DNA of 64,000 bases from Rhizobium sp. L43 (lineage in GTDB: Bacteria; Pseudomonadota; Alphaproteobacteria; Rhizobiales; Rhizobiaceae), in contig NZ_NWSQ01000028.1 of assembly GCF_002531725.1 (NCBI RefSeq), positions 30,312-94,311 of the forward strand, read 5' to 3'. Below are positions 26,816 to 36,320 of the stretch, piece by piece. The notes beneath the pieces are model-generated. The model was not told where the DNA came from and did not search any database. It worked only from the letters and a program-made list of their open reading frames with translations. Position 1 is the first letter of the stretch. The number at the start of each line of letters is the position of its first letter. A program made the translations under genes and the position numbers.

Positions 26816-27694
26816 ATGACCGAGACACGCCCCCGCTCGCGCAAATCGCCCTATCCGCTGTGGTTTTTCATTCCCGCCGCCGTCATCTACGGCGTGCTGT
26901 TTCTTTTTCCGACGGTATCGTCTCTCTGGTACAGCCTCACCCGCTGGGATCTTACGACGGCCGAATTCATCGGGCTCGAAAACTTTCAGCAGTTCTTTTC
27001 CGAACCGTTCCTGGTCAAGGGGCTGGTCAACACGCTGATCTATGCGGTGACGACCTCGGGCCTGAAGACCGTCTGCGGGCTGCTGCTGGCGGTGCTGCTG
27101 ACCAGCAATATCTTCGCCCGCGGCTTCCTGCGCACGCTGGTCTTCTTTCCGGTCCTGGTCTCGACCATCGGCATCGGCATCACCTTCACGGTGATGATGC
27201 ATCCGACCAAGGGCATCATCAATGTGACGCTCGAGGCGCTCGGCATTCCGGGACCTGGATGGCTGACCAATCCGGCGCTTGCGCTTTTCTCCGTAGCCCT
27301 GGTCGATGTCTGGAAAGGTGTCGGCCTCGCCACGCTGATCTTCATCGCCGGGCTCGCTGCGATCAGCCCCGATTATTACGAGGCGGCGAGAATTGACGGA
27401 GCGACGCGCCTCCAGCAATTTTCCCGGATCACCTTGCCGCTCGTGCGTCCCGCCACCGTCATCGTGGTGACATTGTCGCTGATCGGCGGGCTTCGTTCCT
27501 TCGACCTGATATGGGCCATGACCCGCGGCGGGCCGGGATTTTCCTCCGACGTGATCGCCTCGGTGATCTACAAGCAGTATCAGGCAGGTTTCTATGGTCT
27601 GTCGACCGCCGGCAACGTCATTCTGTTTGCGCTGATCGCCGTGATCATCCTGCCCTTCACCCTGTGGTTCAACCGGCGCGAGGCCCAGGAATGA
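26816..27694 (+). CDS. Sugar ABC transporter permease (MalF/UgpA-like)
   Basis: Inner-membrane permease (292 aa) with six predicted helices, starting with the PLWFFIPAAVIYGVLFLFPTV segment, and the EAA loop EAARIDGATRLQQFSRITLP. ATG 26816 is preferred to an in-frame start at 26750 because it begins just before TM1 and after the intercistronic hairpin, with GAAGAGG upstream. The next permease gene overlaps by four bases. Confidence 0.92.
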   Translation: MTETRPRSRKSPYPLWFFIPAAVIYGVLFLFPTVSSLWYSLTRWDLTTAEFIGLENFQQFFSEPFLVKGLVNTLIYAVTTSGLKTVCGLLLAVLLTSNIFARGFLRTLVFFPVLVSTIGIGITFTVMMHPTKGIINVTLEALGIPGPGWLTNPALALFSVALVDVWKGVGLATLIFIAGLAAISPDYYEAARIDGATRLQQFSRITLPLVRPATVIVVTLSLIGGLRSFDLIWAMTRGGPGFSSDVIASVIYKQYQAGFYGLSTAGNVILFALIAVIILPFTLWFNRREAQE

Positions 27695-28518
27695 GAAGCA
27701 TTCGCCCTTATGTCACTGGCGCGATAGCCCTTGCCGTGGCGGCCGTGATCTTTGTGATGCCTTTCGTTTTCGTCGCTCTCCAGGCGGTCAAATCGAAATC
27801 CGAAGCGTCCCGGCTCGATTTCGAATTGCCCGGACAATGGCTGTTCTGGGATAATCTGGTCGCCGTCTTCAAGGCCCGCGACTACCAGCTCGTGCTCGCC
27901 TATTTCAATTCGACGCTGATTACCGTCGTCTCGGTCACGATCCTCATCCTGCTGTCGGCAATGGTCGGATATGTCATGCAGCGCCGCAGGACCGCCTGGA
28001 ACAGGGTGGCCTTCATTGCCCTCTTCACAGGTCTGATAATGCCGCCGGCGGTCGTGCCGACCATCGGCCTGCTGCAGGAGATCGGCCTCTTCAAGACCAT
28101 GACCGGGATGATCCTGATCCAGGTCGCCTATAATCTCTCCTTTTCGGTCTTGCTCTACCGATCGTTCATCTCGACCATACCGCGCGATCTCGATGAGGCG
28201 GCGCTGATCGACGGCGCCAAGCCCCGGCAGATCTTCTTCCGGGTGGTCCTGCCGCTTCTGAAACCGGTGACCGTGACCAATATCGTCGTGCAGTCGATCG
28301 CGATCTTCAACGATTTCACCAATCCGCTCTATTACCTTCCCGGCAAGGAAAACGTGACGGTGCAGCTGACGCTCTATAATTTCCAGAGCATGTATACGAG
28401 CCAATACAATCTGCTCTTCATGAACATCCTCCTCGTCACCATCCCGCCGCTGATCGTCTTCATCTTCTTCAACCGCCAGATCGTCGCGGGCATGACGTCA
28501 GGCGGAGTCAAAGGGTAG
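27691..28518 (+). CDS. Sugar ABC transporter permease (MalG/UgpE-like)
   Basis: Second inner-membrane permease (275 aa), six helices, with EAA loop DEAALIDGAKPRQIFFRVVLP. ATG 27691 overlaps the preceding stop as ATGA, so the two permeases are translationally coupled. It completes the membrane pore of the putative rhamnoside importer. Confidence 0.92.
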   Translation: MRSIRPYVTGAIALAVAAVIFVMPFVFVALQAVKSKSEASRLDFELPGQWLFWDNLVAVFKARDYQLVLAYFNSTLITVVSVTILILLSAMVGYVMQRRRTAWNRVAFIALFTGLIMPPAVVPTIGLLQEIGLFKTMTGMILIQVAYNLSFSVLLYRSFISTIPRDLDEAALIDGAKPRQIFFRVVLPLLKPVTVTNIVVQSIAIFNDFTNPLYYLPGKENVTVQLTLYNFQSMYTSQYNLLFMNILLVTIPPLIVFIFFNRQIVAGMTSGGVKG

Positions 28519-28523
28519 CAGGA

Positions 28524-29498
28524 ATGGCTGAACTCACTCTCAAACAGGTTCGCAAGAGCTTTGGCGCTCTCGAGGTCATCAAGGGGGTCGATCTGGAGAT
28601 TGCCTCCGGCGAGTTCGTCGTTTTTGTCGGCCCGTCGGGCTGCGGGAAGTCGACGCTGCTGCGCATCATCGCCGGCCTGGAGGAGACGACCTCCGGCACG
28701 CTGACCATCGGCGGCAAGGACGTGACCTATGCCGAACCCTCCGAGCGCGGCATTGCCATGGTGTTCCAGAGCTATGCGCTCTACCCGCACATGACCGTCG
28801 CCGAGAATATCGGCTTCGGACTTTCGCTTGCCCGCCGCCCGAAGGCGGAAATCGCCGCCAAGGTTGCAGCAACGGCAGAAACGCTGCAGCTCACTCACCT
28901 GCTGCAGAGAAAACCGAAAGCGCTCTCCGGCGGCCAGAGGCAGCGCGTCGCCATCGGCCGCGCGATCATCCGCGATCCCAGGGTCTTCCTGTTCGACGAA
29001 CCGCTCTCCAATCTCGACGCGTCGCTCAGAGCCCAGATGCGCCTTGAGATATCCGATCTGCACGCGCGGCTGAAATCGACGATGATCTATGTCACCCACG
29101 ATCAGGTCGAAGCCATGACGATGGCAGACAAGATCGTCGTCCTCAACGGCGGAGCGGTCGAACAGATCGGCAGCCCGATGGATCTCTACCGCAATCCCGC
29201 GACACCCTTCGTCGCCGGCTTCATCGGCAGCCCGAAGATGAACCTCTATAGCGGCGAGATAGCGCAGCGATTGAACTGCACGACCTACGGCATCCGCCCT
29301 GAACATATCCGGCTTTCCGATACCGGGCGGTGGCAGGGCAGGATCCGGCATGTCGAGCGGCTCGGCGCCGATGCGATCCTTTATCTCGACGTTCCCAACC
29401 TCGGCGAGATGGTCGTGCGCGCCGAAGGCGAGACGCCGTTCGCGCCCGATATGACGGTCTGGGCAAATCCGGTCGAGGGAGCGGAGCATCGGTTCTGA
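28524..29498 (+). CDS. Sugar ABC transporter ATPase (MalK/UgpC-like)
   Basis: Nucleotide-binding subunit (324 aa) of a CUT1 sugar importer. Walker A GPSGCGKST, Q-loop VFQSYALYPHMTV, signature LSGGQRQRV, Walker B VFLFDEPLSNLD and the switch histidine in YVTHDQVEAMT are intact. The C-terminal OB-fold regulatory region is shorter than in MalK (about 370 aa). It starts five bases after the permease stop. It is the last gene of the operon; no strong terminator is visible in the short gap to the convergent toxin gene. Confidence 0.92.
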   Translation: MAELTLKQVRKSFGALEVIKGVDLEIASGEFVVFVGPSGCGKSTLLRIIAGLEETTSGTLTIGGKDVTYAEPSERGIAMVFQSYALYPHMTVAENIGFGLSLARRPKAEIAAKVAATAETLQLTHLLQRKPKALSGGQRQRVAIGRAIIRDPRVFLFDEPLSNLDASLRAQMRLEISDLHARLKSTMIYVTHDQVEAMTMADKIVVLNGGAVEQIGSPMDLYRNPATPFVAGFIGSPKMNLYSGEIAQRLNCTTYGIRPEHIRLSDTGRWQGRIRHVERLGADAILYLDVPNLGEMVVRAEGETPFAPDMTVWANPVEGAEHRF

Positions 29499-29552
29499 AC
29501 GGGTAAAAGCCCCACCTCGAAGAGCAACCCTACCGACCGAATATCTCGTCCC

Positions 29553-29903
29553 TCACGGTTGTTTGTTTGAGAGAGCCACCAGGTCCTCTTTGAGCCGGAC
29601 CGGCAGATTCATCCGTTCGTGAAGAATGCTCATGACACCGAGATCACCGTTCTCAAGCTCCCGAAAGAACACATAGTGATGCTCATACCGAGCGAAATAG
29701 GCCGAGCGCTTGATGTCTGCCGGAACCGCAAGACGTTGCGGAAGCTGTCGCCAGATCAGCCGATCCTCGCATAGACGCTGCAGATAGGCGTGCAGCCCGA
29801 GAATATAGGCGTCCGCCTGCTTCTCTCCCCACGCTTCAAAAGTATCGCGCCAAATCCTGTCCTGCGCGGCGTCGGCGCGCGGATAAAATCGATAAGCCGT
29901 CAT
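29553..29903 (-). CDS. parE: ParE/RelE-type toxin
   Basis: Type II toxin-antitoxin toxin of the RelE/ParE superfamily (116 aa). The compact alpha/beta fold is seen as an N-terminal YRFYPRADAAQDRIWRDTFE strand-helix unit followed by AYFARYEHHYVFFRELENGDLGVMSILHERMNL. ParE-type members poison DNA gyrase and RelE-type members cut mRNA; the sequence does not settle which. It starts three bases after the antitoxin stop. Confidence 0.8.
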   Translation of the reverse strand: MTAYRFYPRADAAQDRIWRDTFEAWGEKQADAYILGLHAYLQRLCEDRLIWRQLPQRLAVPADIKRSAYFARYEHHYVFFRELENGDLGVMSILHERMNLPVRLKEDLVALSNKQP

Positions 29904-29906
29904 GGC

Positions 29907-30158
29907 CTAGCGGCGCTTGTTGCGGCGGATCACGTCTTCAGCCGAAACCGCGACAAATTCGCTGTCTTCGGCCCGCATCGCAGGCGCGAGCTCCTTTTGC
30001 AGCATATCCCAGGCCTCATCACGGGTCTGCAAGTCGCGGCGAATGAGAGCACGAATATATTCGCTGGCATTTTCATAGAGGCCGTCATCGCCGACCTGCT
30101 GCTGGATATGGTCCTGCAACTGCCCGCTGACCTTCACATGAATGCTGCCCGATGCCAT
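29907..30158 (-). CDS. parD: ParD/CopG-type antitoxin
   Basis: Antitoxin of 83 aa with an N-terminal ribbon-helix-helix DNA-binding domain (SIHVKVSGQLQDHIQQQV, then ASEYIRALIRRDL) and a charged C-terminus that should wrap the toxin. ATG 30158 is chosen because AAGGAT lies upstream. Like other antitoxins it probably represses its own promoter; the AT-rich ATATTGACAATATATGC stretch just upstream (30200-30216) is a good candidate promoter/operator. Confidence 0.82.
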   Translation of the reverse strand: MASGSIHVKVSGQLQDHIQQQVGDDGLYENASEYIRALIRRDLQTRDEAWDMLQKELAPAMRAEDSEFVAVSAEDVIRRNKRR

Positions 30159-30517
30159 CGGCCTATCCTTTCCGTTTCGTCTTATCTTGGACAGCGTAGC
30201 ATATATTGTCAATATTCATCACGTTCCAGCCTTTCGGACTGGAGCCATGATCGCGGCAATCGGGAACCGAGGGTCGACGTTTCTGTTGACAGCGGCTTTG
30301 CGAGTTCGCCGTCAAGTTGGGCATGAACGATGAGCCGCATGCCGCAATGCGCCTCATCCGCGGCCGGGTCGATCAACCAAAGGCATGACGGAACACCGTC
30401 AGTTGCAAAGCCGTGACACGCGCCGACAACCCTCAAAAGCGCAGGCGGGCAACTTGCCTTTGTACCATTTAATCTTTAAGGACGCCCCAAATTCCAAGCC
30501 GTGGAGACTGAACGCGC
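30159..30517. other. Divergent intergenic region, toxin-antitoxin to heptose operon
   Basis: About 360 bases without a convincing gene. The left side holds the AT-rich likely promoter of the toxin-antitoxin pair (about 30180-30220). The right end, around 30455-30480, has a TTGCCT-to-TTTAATCTTTAAG stretch that may drive the heptose operon. Nothing else was recognised. Confidence 0.5.
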
Positions 30518-31144
30518 ATGTCACAGAACGAGAGCAGGTCTTCGGGGCTTCAGGTCACAGCCAGCGATCTGGATGGCTACTTCACATTTCTTCGCCATGT
30601 TCTTTTGAATGCAACCGCTACGAGACCAGGCGGAGAGAGCCTGGATTATGCCGCAGCGGTGACCGAGTCGATGCAATTGGCCCGTGCCACGCATGATGCC
30701 AACCGGAAGATCATGTTCATTGGCAACGGGGGCAGCGCGGCAATTGCCAGCCACATGGCGACAGACTACTCGAAAAACGGTGGGCTGCGCGCGATGGCGA
30801 TGAACGACGGCGCGACGCTGACATGCCTCTCCAACGACCTCGGCTATGAGAACGTATTTGCGACGCAGATCGACATGCACGCAAACGAAGGGGATCTGCT
30901 GGTGGCGATCAGCAGCTCGGGAAGATCTGAAAGCATTACCAAGGCCGTCCGGACGGCGCGGGAAAGAGGCTGCGCCATCATCACGCTGAGTGGATTCGCG
31001 CCGGGCAATCCGTTGCGCGATCTGGGTGACCTGAACTTCTATGTTGCTTCCGATCAATACGGCTATGTCGAGATCGCACATCTGACGATATGTCATGCCG
31101 TATTGGATTTTTCCTGCGGACTTGTCCCGCCGACCCTCTCCTAA
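30518..31144 (+). CDS. gmhA: SIS-domain sugar isomerase, probable phosphoheptose isomerase
   Basis: Cytoplasmic isomerase (208 aa) of the GmhA type, converting sedoheptulose 7-phosphate to D-glycero-D-manno-heptose 7-phosphate. The SIS domain shows IMFIGNGGSAAIASHMATDYSKNGG, the phosphate-binding AISSSGRSESI loop and the late EIAHLTICHAVLD helix with conserved Glu and His. It opens the nine-gene heptose operon, whose later genes supply the kinase, phosphatase and nucleotidyltransferase steps; this context supports GmhA over other SIS sugar isomerases. Confidence 0.88.
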   Translation: MSQNESRSSGLQVTASDLDGYFTFLRHVLLNATATRPGGESLDYAAAVTESMQLARATHDANRKIMFIGNGGSAAIASHMATDYSKNGGLRAMAMNDGATLTCLSNDLGYENVFATQIDMHANEGDLLVAISSSGRSESITKAVRTARERGCAIITLSGFAPGNPLRDLGDLNFYVASDQYGYVEIAHLTICHAVLDFSCGLVPPTLS

Positions 31145-31161
31145 CGAGCCATTTCACGCGC

Positions 31162-32400
31162 ATGAATTCTCCCCGCATTCACGATCCGGAATTGATCCTC
31201 CTTACGCCCGACGATGACGTCGCCAACCCTGAAGTGACGATCCTCGTCCCCTCTCTCAACGAGGAATTGACGATCGGCACCTTCGTCGACTGGTGCCGCG
31301 AGGGTATTGCGGCAAGCGGTGCGGCGGTAGAGATCCTGATCGTCGACAGTTCAAGCGATCGCACACCCGAAATCGCCCGCGACAGGGGGGCTCGCGTGTT
31401 GCGGACACCGAAGCGCGGTTTGGGCAGAGCTTACATCGATGCCATTCCCTTCGTCCGCGGCAAGTTCATCATCATGGGTGATGCGGACTGCACCTATGAC
31501 TTTCGGCAGATAGCGCCGTTCATCGAGGCGTTTCGGAAGGGCTACGACTTCGTGATGGGCTCGCGGTTCAAGGGCTCGATCGAAGAGAACGCGATGCCGC
31601 CTCTGCATCGCTATTTTGGAACGCCGCTGACGACGTGGATTCTCAACCGAATGTTCAGCAGCCGCTTTTCCGACATCCATTGCGGCATGCGGGGCATCAG
31701 CGTCGACGCCTTGCTTCGCATGGATCTTCGGTCGCAAGGCTGGGAATACGCGTCCGAAATGGTGCTGAAATCAGTGCATATGGAGCTTCCGACCACGGAA
31801 GTGCCGATCCACTTCCTGAAGGATCCCGAAGGCCGGCTCAGCCACATGAAGCGGCGGGGTTGGATGGAGCCATGGCGCGCAGGCTGGCGCAATCTTCAGG
31901 CGATGTTCGTCTACGGGTTCGATTTCTTTCTCATCTGGCCGGGCTTCCTGCTTCTAACCCTCGGTTTGATCGTCATGCTGCCGTTGCTCGCCGGGCCTAT
32001 GTCTATTGCCGGTGTGCGGTTCTCGTCCAACGCCATGCTGTTTGCCATGGCCTTGGCCGTTCTCGGTCAATCAATGCTGGTTTCGGCGGCAATCGGTCGA
32101 GTGATTTTTGACTATTCGGGACATGTGCAACATCGCTTCGAGCGGCTGCTGCCTTACAATGCGACGATTTGGGGATCCGCCATCGCTGTTCTGGCTGGTG
32201 TCCTGTTGGCGGTCCCGCTGTTCGATTCCTATGTCGGGAATGGCTATGTGCTGCCTGAGATCGGCGTCGAAACGAACTGGGCCGTCTTCGGGCTCTGGCT
32301 TATCATCACGGCGTTTCAGATCTTTATATCAGGGCTCATGATAAGAGCACTCGGGGTCATGCTGCCAGTCAAGAAACCCGCATCTCCTCTCGCGGGATAG
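31162..32400 (+). CDS. Membrane-anchored GT2 glycosyltransferase
   Basis: Family 2 glycosyltransferase (412 aa) similar in layout to polyprenyl-phosphate glycosyltransferases (DPM1/GtrB-like). The GT-A domain begins VTILVPSLNEELTIGTFVDW, the metal-binding motif is MGDADCTYDF, and LGRAYIDA and FVMGSRFKG are typical of the family. After about residue 230 come four or five membrane helices. ATG 31162 is chosen over an upstream in-frame start that would sit inside the previous gene. It probably moves a sugar from a nucleotide donor, perhaps GDP-heptose, to a lipid phosphate carrier. Confidence 0.85.
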   Translation: MNSPRIHDPELILLTPDDDVANPEVTILVPSLNEELTIGTFVDWCREGIAASGAAVEILIVDSSSDRTPEIARDRGARVLRTPKRGLGRAYIDAIPFVRGKFIIMGDADCTYDFRQIAPFIEAFRKGYDFVMGSRFKGSIEENAMPPLHRYFGTPLTTWILNRMFSSRFSDIHCGMRGISVDALLRMDLRSQGWEYASEMVLKSVHMELPTTEVPIHFLKDPEGRLSHMKRRGWMEPWRAGWRNLQAMFVYGFDFFLIWPGFLLLTLGLIVMLPLLAGPMSIAGVRFSSNAMLFAMALAVLGQSMLVSAAIGRVIFDYSGHVQHRFERLLPYNATIWGSAIAVLAGVLLAVPLFDSYVGNGYVLPEIGVETNWAVFGLWLIITAFQIFISGLMIRALGVMLPVKKPASPLAG

Positions 32401-32419
32401 GAGTCACGAAAGGGCGATC

Positions 32420-34390
32420 ATGATCGTAGGCTGGTGCACGGTTCTCTCCATAATATTATGGGGCCTCGTGATCGACAGAGGCATCGTTGCCTGGCTCAAC
32501 CGACATTGCGATCAGCCCTTCCGGGACGGTACCGACTTTCTGTTCAGCGCTATTCTGCCGGCTCTGGCGATATCAGGCGGCGCGGCGACCATCCTTGGCG
32601 CATTTCACGGACTGCGATGGGAGATCGTTCTCCCTCTGGTGGTCATCTCGATGATCTGGCGGCGGCGCGATCTCGTCGCCGTTCTGGGCGACCTGCGTTC
32701 AATTTTTCGTAAAATCGCGGCCGAAGCCAGGATCGGCAACCCGCTTCCGGTCCTCGCGGCACTCGTATGCATCGTCTATTGCTATGTGTGGAGCATCCAG
32801 GCCCTGTTTCCGCCGGGTATTGCCGACGTTTGGGTTTTCCACATCCCGCTCGCAAACAGCATCATCGATCACGCCGGCTTTGTGTCGCCGCAGATCGACC
32901 ATCCCTTCTACGGCAATATTCCACTCTTTTTCAATTTGCTGTTTGCACTCGTGATGATGGTCAGCGGTCACTGGACCGGCGCGGCGGCGATGAATATCGC
33001 AATTTTCTTCGGATTTCTGTTCCTGCTTTCAAGCTGCGCCAGTCGTTGGCGGGCATGCGGTTTTTTCCTGGTGGCCGCTCTGATCCTCAGCATCACTTTC
33101 TTCAGGGGGAGTGTCGGCGAACCGATGACGGACCTGGCCCGGTCGTGCTTCTCGGTCGCAGCCGTGCTTTTCCTATGGCGTTATCTGGAAACCCGGCGTC
33201 CGGCGGAGCTTTTTCATTGTGCGCTCGTCTTGGGAGGAGCGGTCGGAGGAAAATACACGGAACTGCAAATGGTGGGCCTTATAGGGCTGGCGTTGATGCC
33301 AACGCTCTTTAAGGGAAAGGTATCGCTGCCGCTTTTTCTGTCATGCCTCTGCGCATTCCTCGCAGTCGCGGGCTACTGGTATGCGAAAAACCTGATCATT
33401 CTCGGCAATCCGATCTATCCTTTCATATTCGGCCATTCGGGCCTCACCGACGCCTGGATGGCGGATTACATGCTCGAATTGGGCCGGGCCTTCGATCCCG
33501 CCAACCGACATTTCGTGACGAATCTTGCAACTCTGCAAGGCTGGCACGACTTCCTCCATATCCTTTACAACTGGTTCCTCGCCGGCAAGCCGAATGCTTT
33601 CGTCGCTCTCGTTTTGATACTGGCCGGTCTTGCCGTGGCTTTTCGGCGCATCGCATTTCTCGCAGCGATCACCGCTGCCATGTTTGTGATATGGTACGCC
33701 GTTATGTTCAATCATATCAGGTGGGCGACGCCAGCCTATCTGCTGTTCTTTTCGACCGGGTTTATCGGCGCCTCCCTGGTTCGCGAACGGTTGGATCGAT
33801 GGCTCGACGAGCAGGTCCTGCCGCGGATAGCCCCACTGACGAAAATCATCTCTTCGCCGGCATGCATGGTCGCCAGCCCGGTGATAATCGGCTTGCTGGC
33901 GGGAGGACTCTGGATTTCCCACTGGTATCGCCTGGGCGGCAGTGACATCGATCCGGCCAAGGCGAAAGAATTAGACGTCGCGCTCGGGTTGATAAGCGTC
34001 GACAAATATATGGAGAGCCACCGCGAAGCTTATTTCATGTATCGCTATATCGCAGATCACGACCTGCGAGCCGTTTTTCAACCTTTCGATACTGCCAACA
34101 CACTATTGTCCACGGCTTACAACAACGGCCGCGATGGCGGTTGGCAATTGCCGCGCTACGTGCTGCCTGCAGCGGGTTCGGATATCGGCGCGTTCATCAG
34201 GGACAATCATATAGGCTACTTCATCATCCCCCCGGATGCCGGCAGTGCTTTCCTTGCCGAACGCGTTGGAGAAGACAAAGTAGTGATTGCCAACACCGTC
34301 ATAGCTCACATGATGCCGCATTCTTCGCTGATACTGACAGATCGGTTCGGCTGGAAACTCTATCGTTTTGACGCGGACCGAGCACTGTGA
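32420..34390 (+). CDS. Polytopic membrane protein, GT-C-like
   Basis: Integral membrane protein of 656 aa with about ten to twelve predicted helices and a soluble C-terminal part from about residue 510. I do not recognise a named family with certainty. The large loop after the early helices, with ADVWVFHIPLANSIIDHAGFVSPQ, resembles the acidic first periplasmic loop of GT-C glycosyltransferases, which use lipid-linked sugars. Its place between a GT2 enzyme and a flippase-like protein supports a glycosyl-transfer role on the outer face of the membrane. Base composition is a little richer in A+T than the neighbouring catabolic operons. Confidence 0.65.
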   Translation: MIVGWCTVLSIILWGLVIDRGIVAWLNRHCDQPFRDGTDFLFSAILPALAISGGAATILGAFHGLRWEIVLPLVVISMIWRRRDLVAVLGDLRSIFRKIAAEARIGNPLPVLAALVCIVYCYVWSIQALFPPGIADVWVFHIPLANSIIDHAGFVSPQIDHPFYGNIPLFFNLLFALVMMVSGHWTGAAAMNIAIFFGFLFLLSSCASRWRACGFFLVAALILSITFFRGSVGEPMTDLARSCFSVAAVLFLWRYLETRRPAELFHCALVLGGAVGGKYTELQMVGLIGLALMPTLFKGKVSLPLFLSCLCAFLAVAGYWYAKNLIILGNPIYPFIFGHSGLTDAWMADYMLELGRAFDPANRHFVTNLATLQGWHDFLHILYNWFLAGKPNAFVALVLILAGLAVAFRRIAFLAAITAAMFVIWYAVMFNHIRWATPAYLLFFSTGFIGASLVRERLDRWLDEQVLPRIAPLTKIISSPACMVASPVIIGLLAGGLWISHWYRLGGSDIDPAKAKELDVALGLISVDKYMESHREAYFMYRYIADHDLRAVFQPFDTANTLLSTAYNNGRDGGWQLPRYVLPAAGSDIGAFIRDNHIGYFIIPPDAGSAFLAERVGEDKVVIANTVIAHMMPHSSLILTDRFGWKLYRFDADRAL

Positions 34391-35346
34391 CCACTCCGTC
34401 CTCCCAGGCATTGTTTCGCATCGGCATACCGGTCCTGAAAGTGGGCGTCGCTCTGGGCCTCGTCATATGGATCGCGCGCAAGGTCGATTTTTCGGAAGGG
34501 TGGGCTGCGGTCCAGGCCCTGTCGGCGACGACCATCTCGGTCAGTATCCTCCTTCTGCTCCTGCAGGCCCTGCTTTCGGCGTGGCGATGGTGCCTTCTGT
34601 CGGAAATGATCGGGCGAAGGCTGAAGATATCAGGCGCCATGAAACTCTTCATGCAAAGCCTGTTCTATAATCAAGCTCTTCCAAGTCCCATTCCGGGCGA
34701 TGCCGCGCGCATATTCGGCGCCGTGAAATACGGCCTGACGGTCGGCGAAGCCACGCTCGGTGTCGTCATGGACCGCATGCTCACGCTTTTCGGATTGGCG
34801 GTCGTTGCGCTGATCGGACTGATCATCATGCGTGCCGTCTATCAGTTTGACTTTCCCATCCCCTATCTGACCGAGTTCACGGCGCTTGGCGTCGCGGGAA
34901 CCATCGCATTGGCCGTCGCGTTCGGCTGGCGTCATCAGCTCTTCACCCGGTTTCTTCCAGCAAGGCTGCACGCGCTGAGCGCCGCCTTACAGGCTTTTAT
35001 CACCCACCGGAGAATGGTCGGCATATTTCTGTTGACCCTCGTCATTCACGGGTTGGGCGTCGTCTGCTTGGAGATCCTCGTTCTCGGCCTCGGTCTCCCG
35101 CTCGGCTGGGGCCAGGCGGCAGCCGCTTTCCCGCCGGTGCTTTTGATCGCGATGATTCCGATTTCCGTTGGCGGATGGGGCCTCCGCGAGGGCGGCATGA
35201 TCATTTCACTTGCGGTGTTCGGCATAGGCACGACGGACGCCGCAACACTCTCGGTGGTTTTCGGCCTGTTGCAGCTTGTAGTCGGCTTGGCCGGTGGTGT
35301 ATTCGTCCTTTCGCGTCCTCATTCGGGAAAGATCAAAGCGCTCTGA
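34387..35346 (+). CDS. Lysylphosphatidylglycerol synthase-like membrane protein (flippase-like)
   Basis: Integral membrane protein (319 aa) of the LPG_synthase_TM/UPF0104 family with about eight helices. Conserved segments are NQALPSPIPGDAARIFGAVKYG and ISVGGWGLREGGM. It has only the membrane part, with no aminoacyl-transferase domain. Family members are proposed to flip or handle glycolipids. It starts at GTG 34387, overlapping the previous stop as GTGA. In this operon it may move the lipid-linked heptose across the membrane. Confidence 0.85.
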   Translation: MTTPSSQALFRIGIPVLKVGVALGLVIWIARKVDFSEGWAAVQALSATTISVSILLLLLQALLSAWRWCLLSEMIGRRLKISGAMKLFMQSLFYNQALPSPIPGDAARIFGAVKYGLTVGEATLGVVMDRMLTLFGLAVVALIGLIIMRAVYQFDFPIPYLTEFTALGVAGTIALAVAFGWRHQLFTRFLPARLHALSAALQAFITHRRMVGIFLLTLVIHGLGVVCLEILVLGLGLPLGWGQAAAAFPPVLLIAMIPISVGGWGLREGGMIISLAVFGIGTTDAATLSVVFGLLQLVVGLAGGVFVLSRPHSGKIKAL

Positions 35347-35378
35347 TGAGCCTTAACAGATCATATGGAGCTGCCGAC

Positions 35379-36320
35379 ATGCATGCCTTGGTAACGGGAG
35401 GGGCCGGATTTATCGGCAGCCATCTCTGCGATCGCCTTCTGGAGTTGGGCTATCGGGTCACCGCGATCGACAATCTTCATCTTGGCCGGATGCGGAACAT
35501 AGACCATCTGACGGATCGACCGGATTTTCGCTTCCAGCAGCTCGATATGCTGGATCGGGAAGGCATGGACCAGCTCGTTGCCGCGGACCGTCCTGACGCT
35601 GTTTTTCATCTTGCCGCCAATTCCGATATTGCCGCAGGCAATGCCAATGCGGAACTGGACCTGCAGCTGAACCAGCTGACGACGACGACGCTGCTTGCGA
35701 TCATGCGCAAGTATGAGATCGGCAGGCTGTTTTTTGCCAGCACCTCCGCAGTGTTCGGCGAAGCCGAAGGAAACATCCATGAGAACCACGGCCCTCTGCG
35801 GCCGATCTCCCTGTATGGCGCCAGCAAACTCGCCGCTGAAGCCTATTTGTCGGTTTACGCGCTGTCATTCGGCATCAAGACGCTTGTCCTGCGGTTTCCC
35901 AATGTCGTCGGAGAGCGCTCCACGCATGGAGCAATCTACGATTTCATCAACAGATTAAAGGCTGATCCGACGAGACTCCAGGTGCTTGGCAACGGAATGC
36001 AGACAAAGCCTTATCTCTATGTCGGCGACCTGGTGGATGCAATTCTCCTCGCCTGGGACAAGGCGCCCGGCACCTATGAGGTGTTTCACGCCAGCGGCAT
36101 CGGCGAAACGTCCGTCCGGGATATCGCCGAGATCGTGGTCTCCAAAGTTGCGGCCGGAGCCGCCATCGAATACGGAAGCGAAGACCGCGGCTGGCTGGGC
36201 GATGTGCCGCGCTTCAGCTACGACATAAGCCGGCTGGTCACGCTCGGCTGGTCTCCGAAGCGGAAATCGACGAAAGCCGTTGAACTTGCCGTCGAGCGGA
36301 TCCTGGCGAATGGGTTCTGA
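35379..36320 (+). CDS. NAD-dependent sugar epimerase/dehydratase (GalE-like SDR)
   Basis: Extended short-chain dehydrogenase (313 aa) acting on nucleotide sugars. The NAD motif VTGGAGFIGSHL is at the extreme N-terminus. The catalytic YGASK and the upstream STSAVFGEA serine region are intact, and the substrate-binding FPNVVGERS and YLYVGDLVDAI follow. ATG 35379 has GGAG eight bases before it; an in-frame ATG at 35346 overlapping the previous stop would add 11 residues. It may epimerise or dehydrate GDP-heptose or supply another sugar for the product. Confidence 0.85.
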   Translation: MHALVTGGAGFIGSHLCDRLLELGYRVTAIDNLHLGRMRNIDHLTDRPDFRFQQLDMLDREGMDQLVAADRPDAVFHLAANSDIAAGNANAELDLQLNQLTTTTLLAIMRKYEIGRLFFASTSAVFGEAEGNIHENHGPLRPISLYGASKLAAEAYLSVYALSFGIKTLVLRFPNVVGERSTHGAIYDFINRLKADPTRLQVLGNGMQTKPYLYVGDLVDAILLAWDKAPGTYEVFHASGIGETSVRDIAEIVVSKVAAGAAIEYGSEDRGWLGDVPRFSYDISRLVTLGWSPKRKSTKAVELAVERILANGF

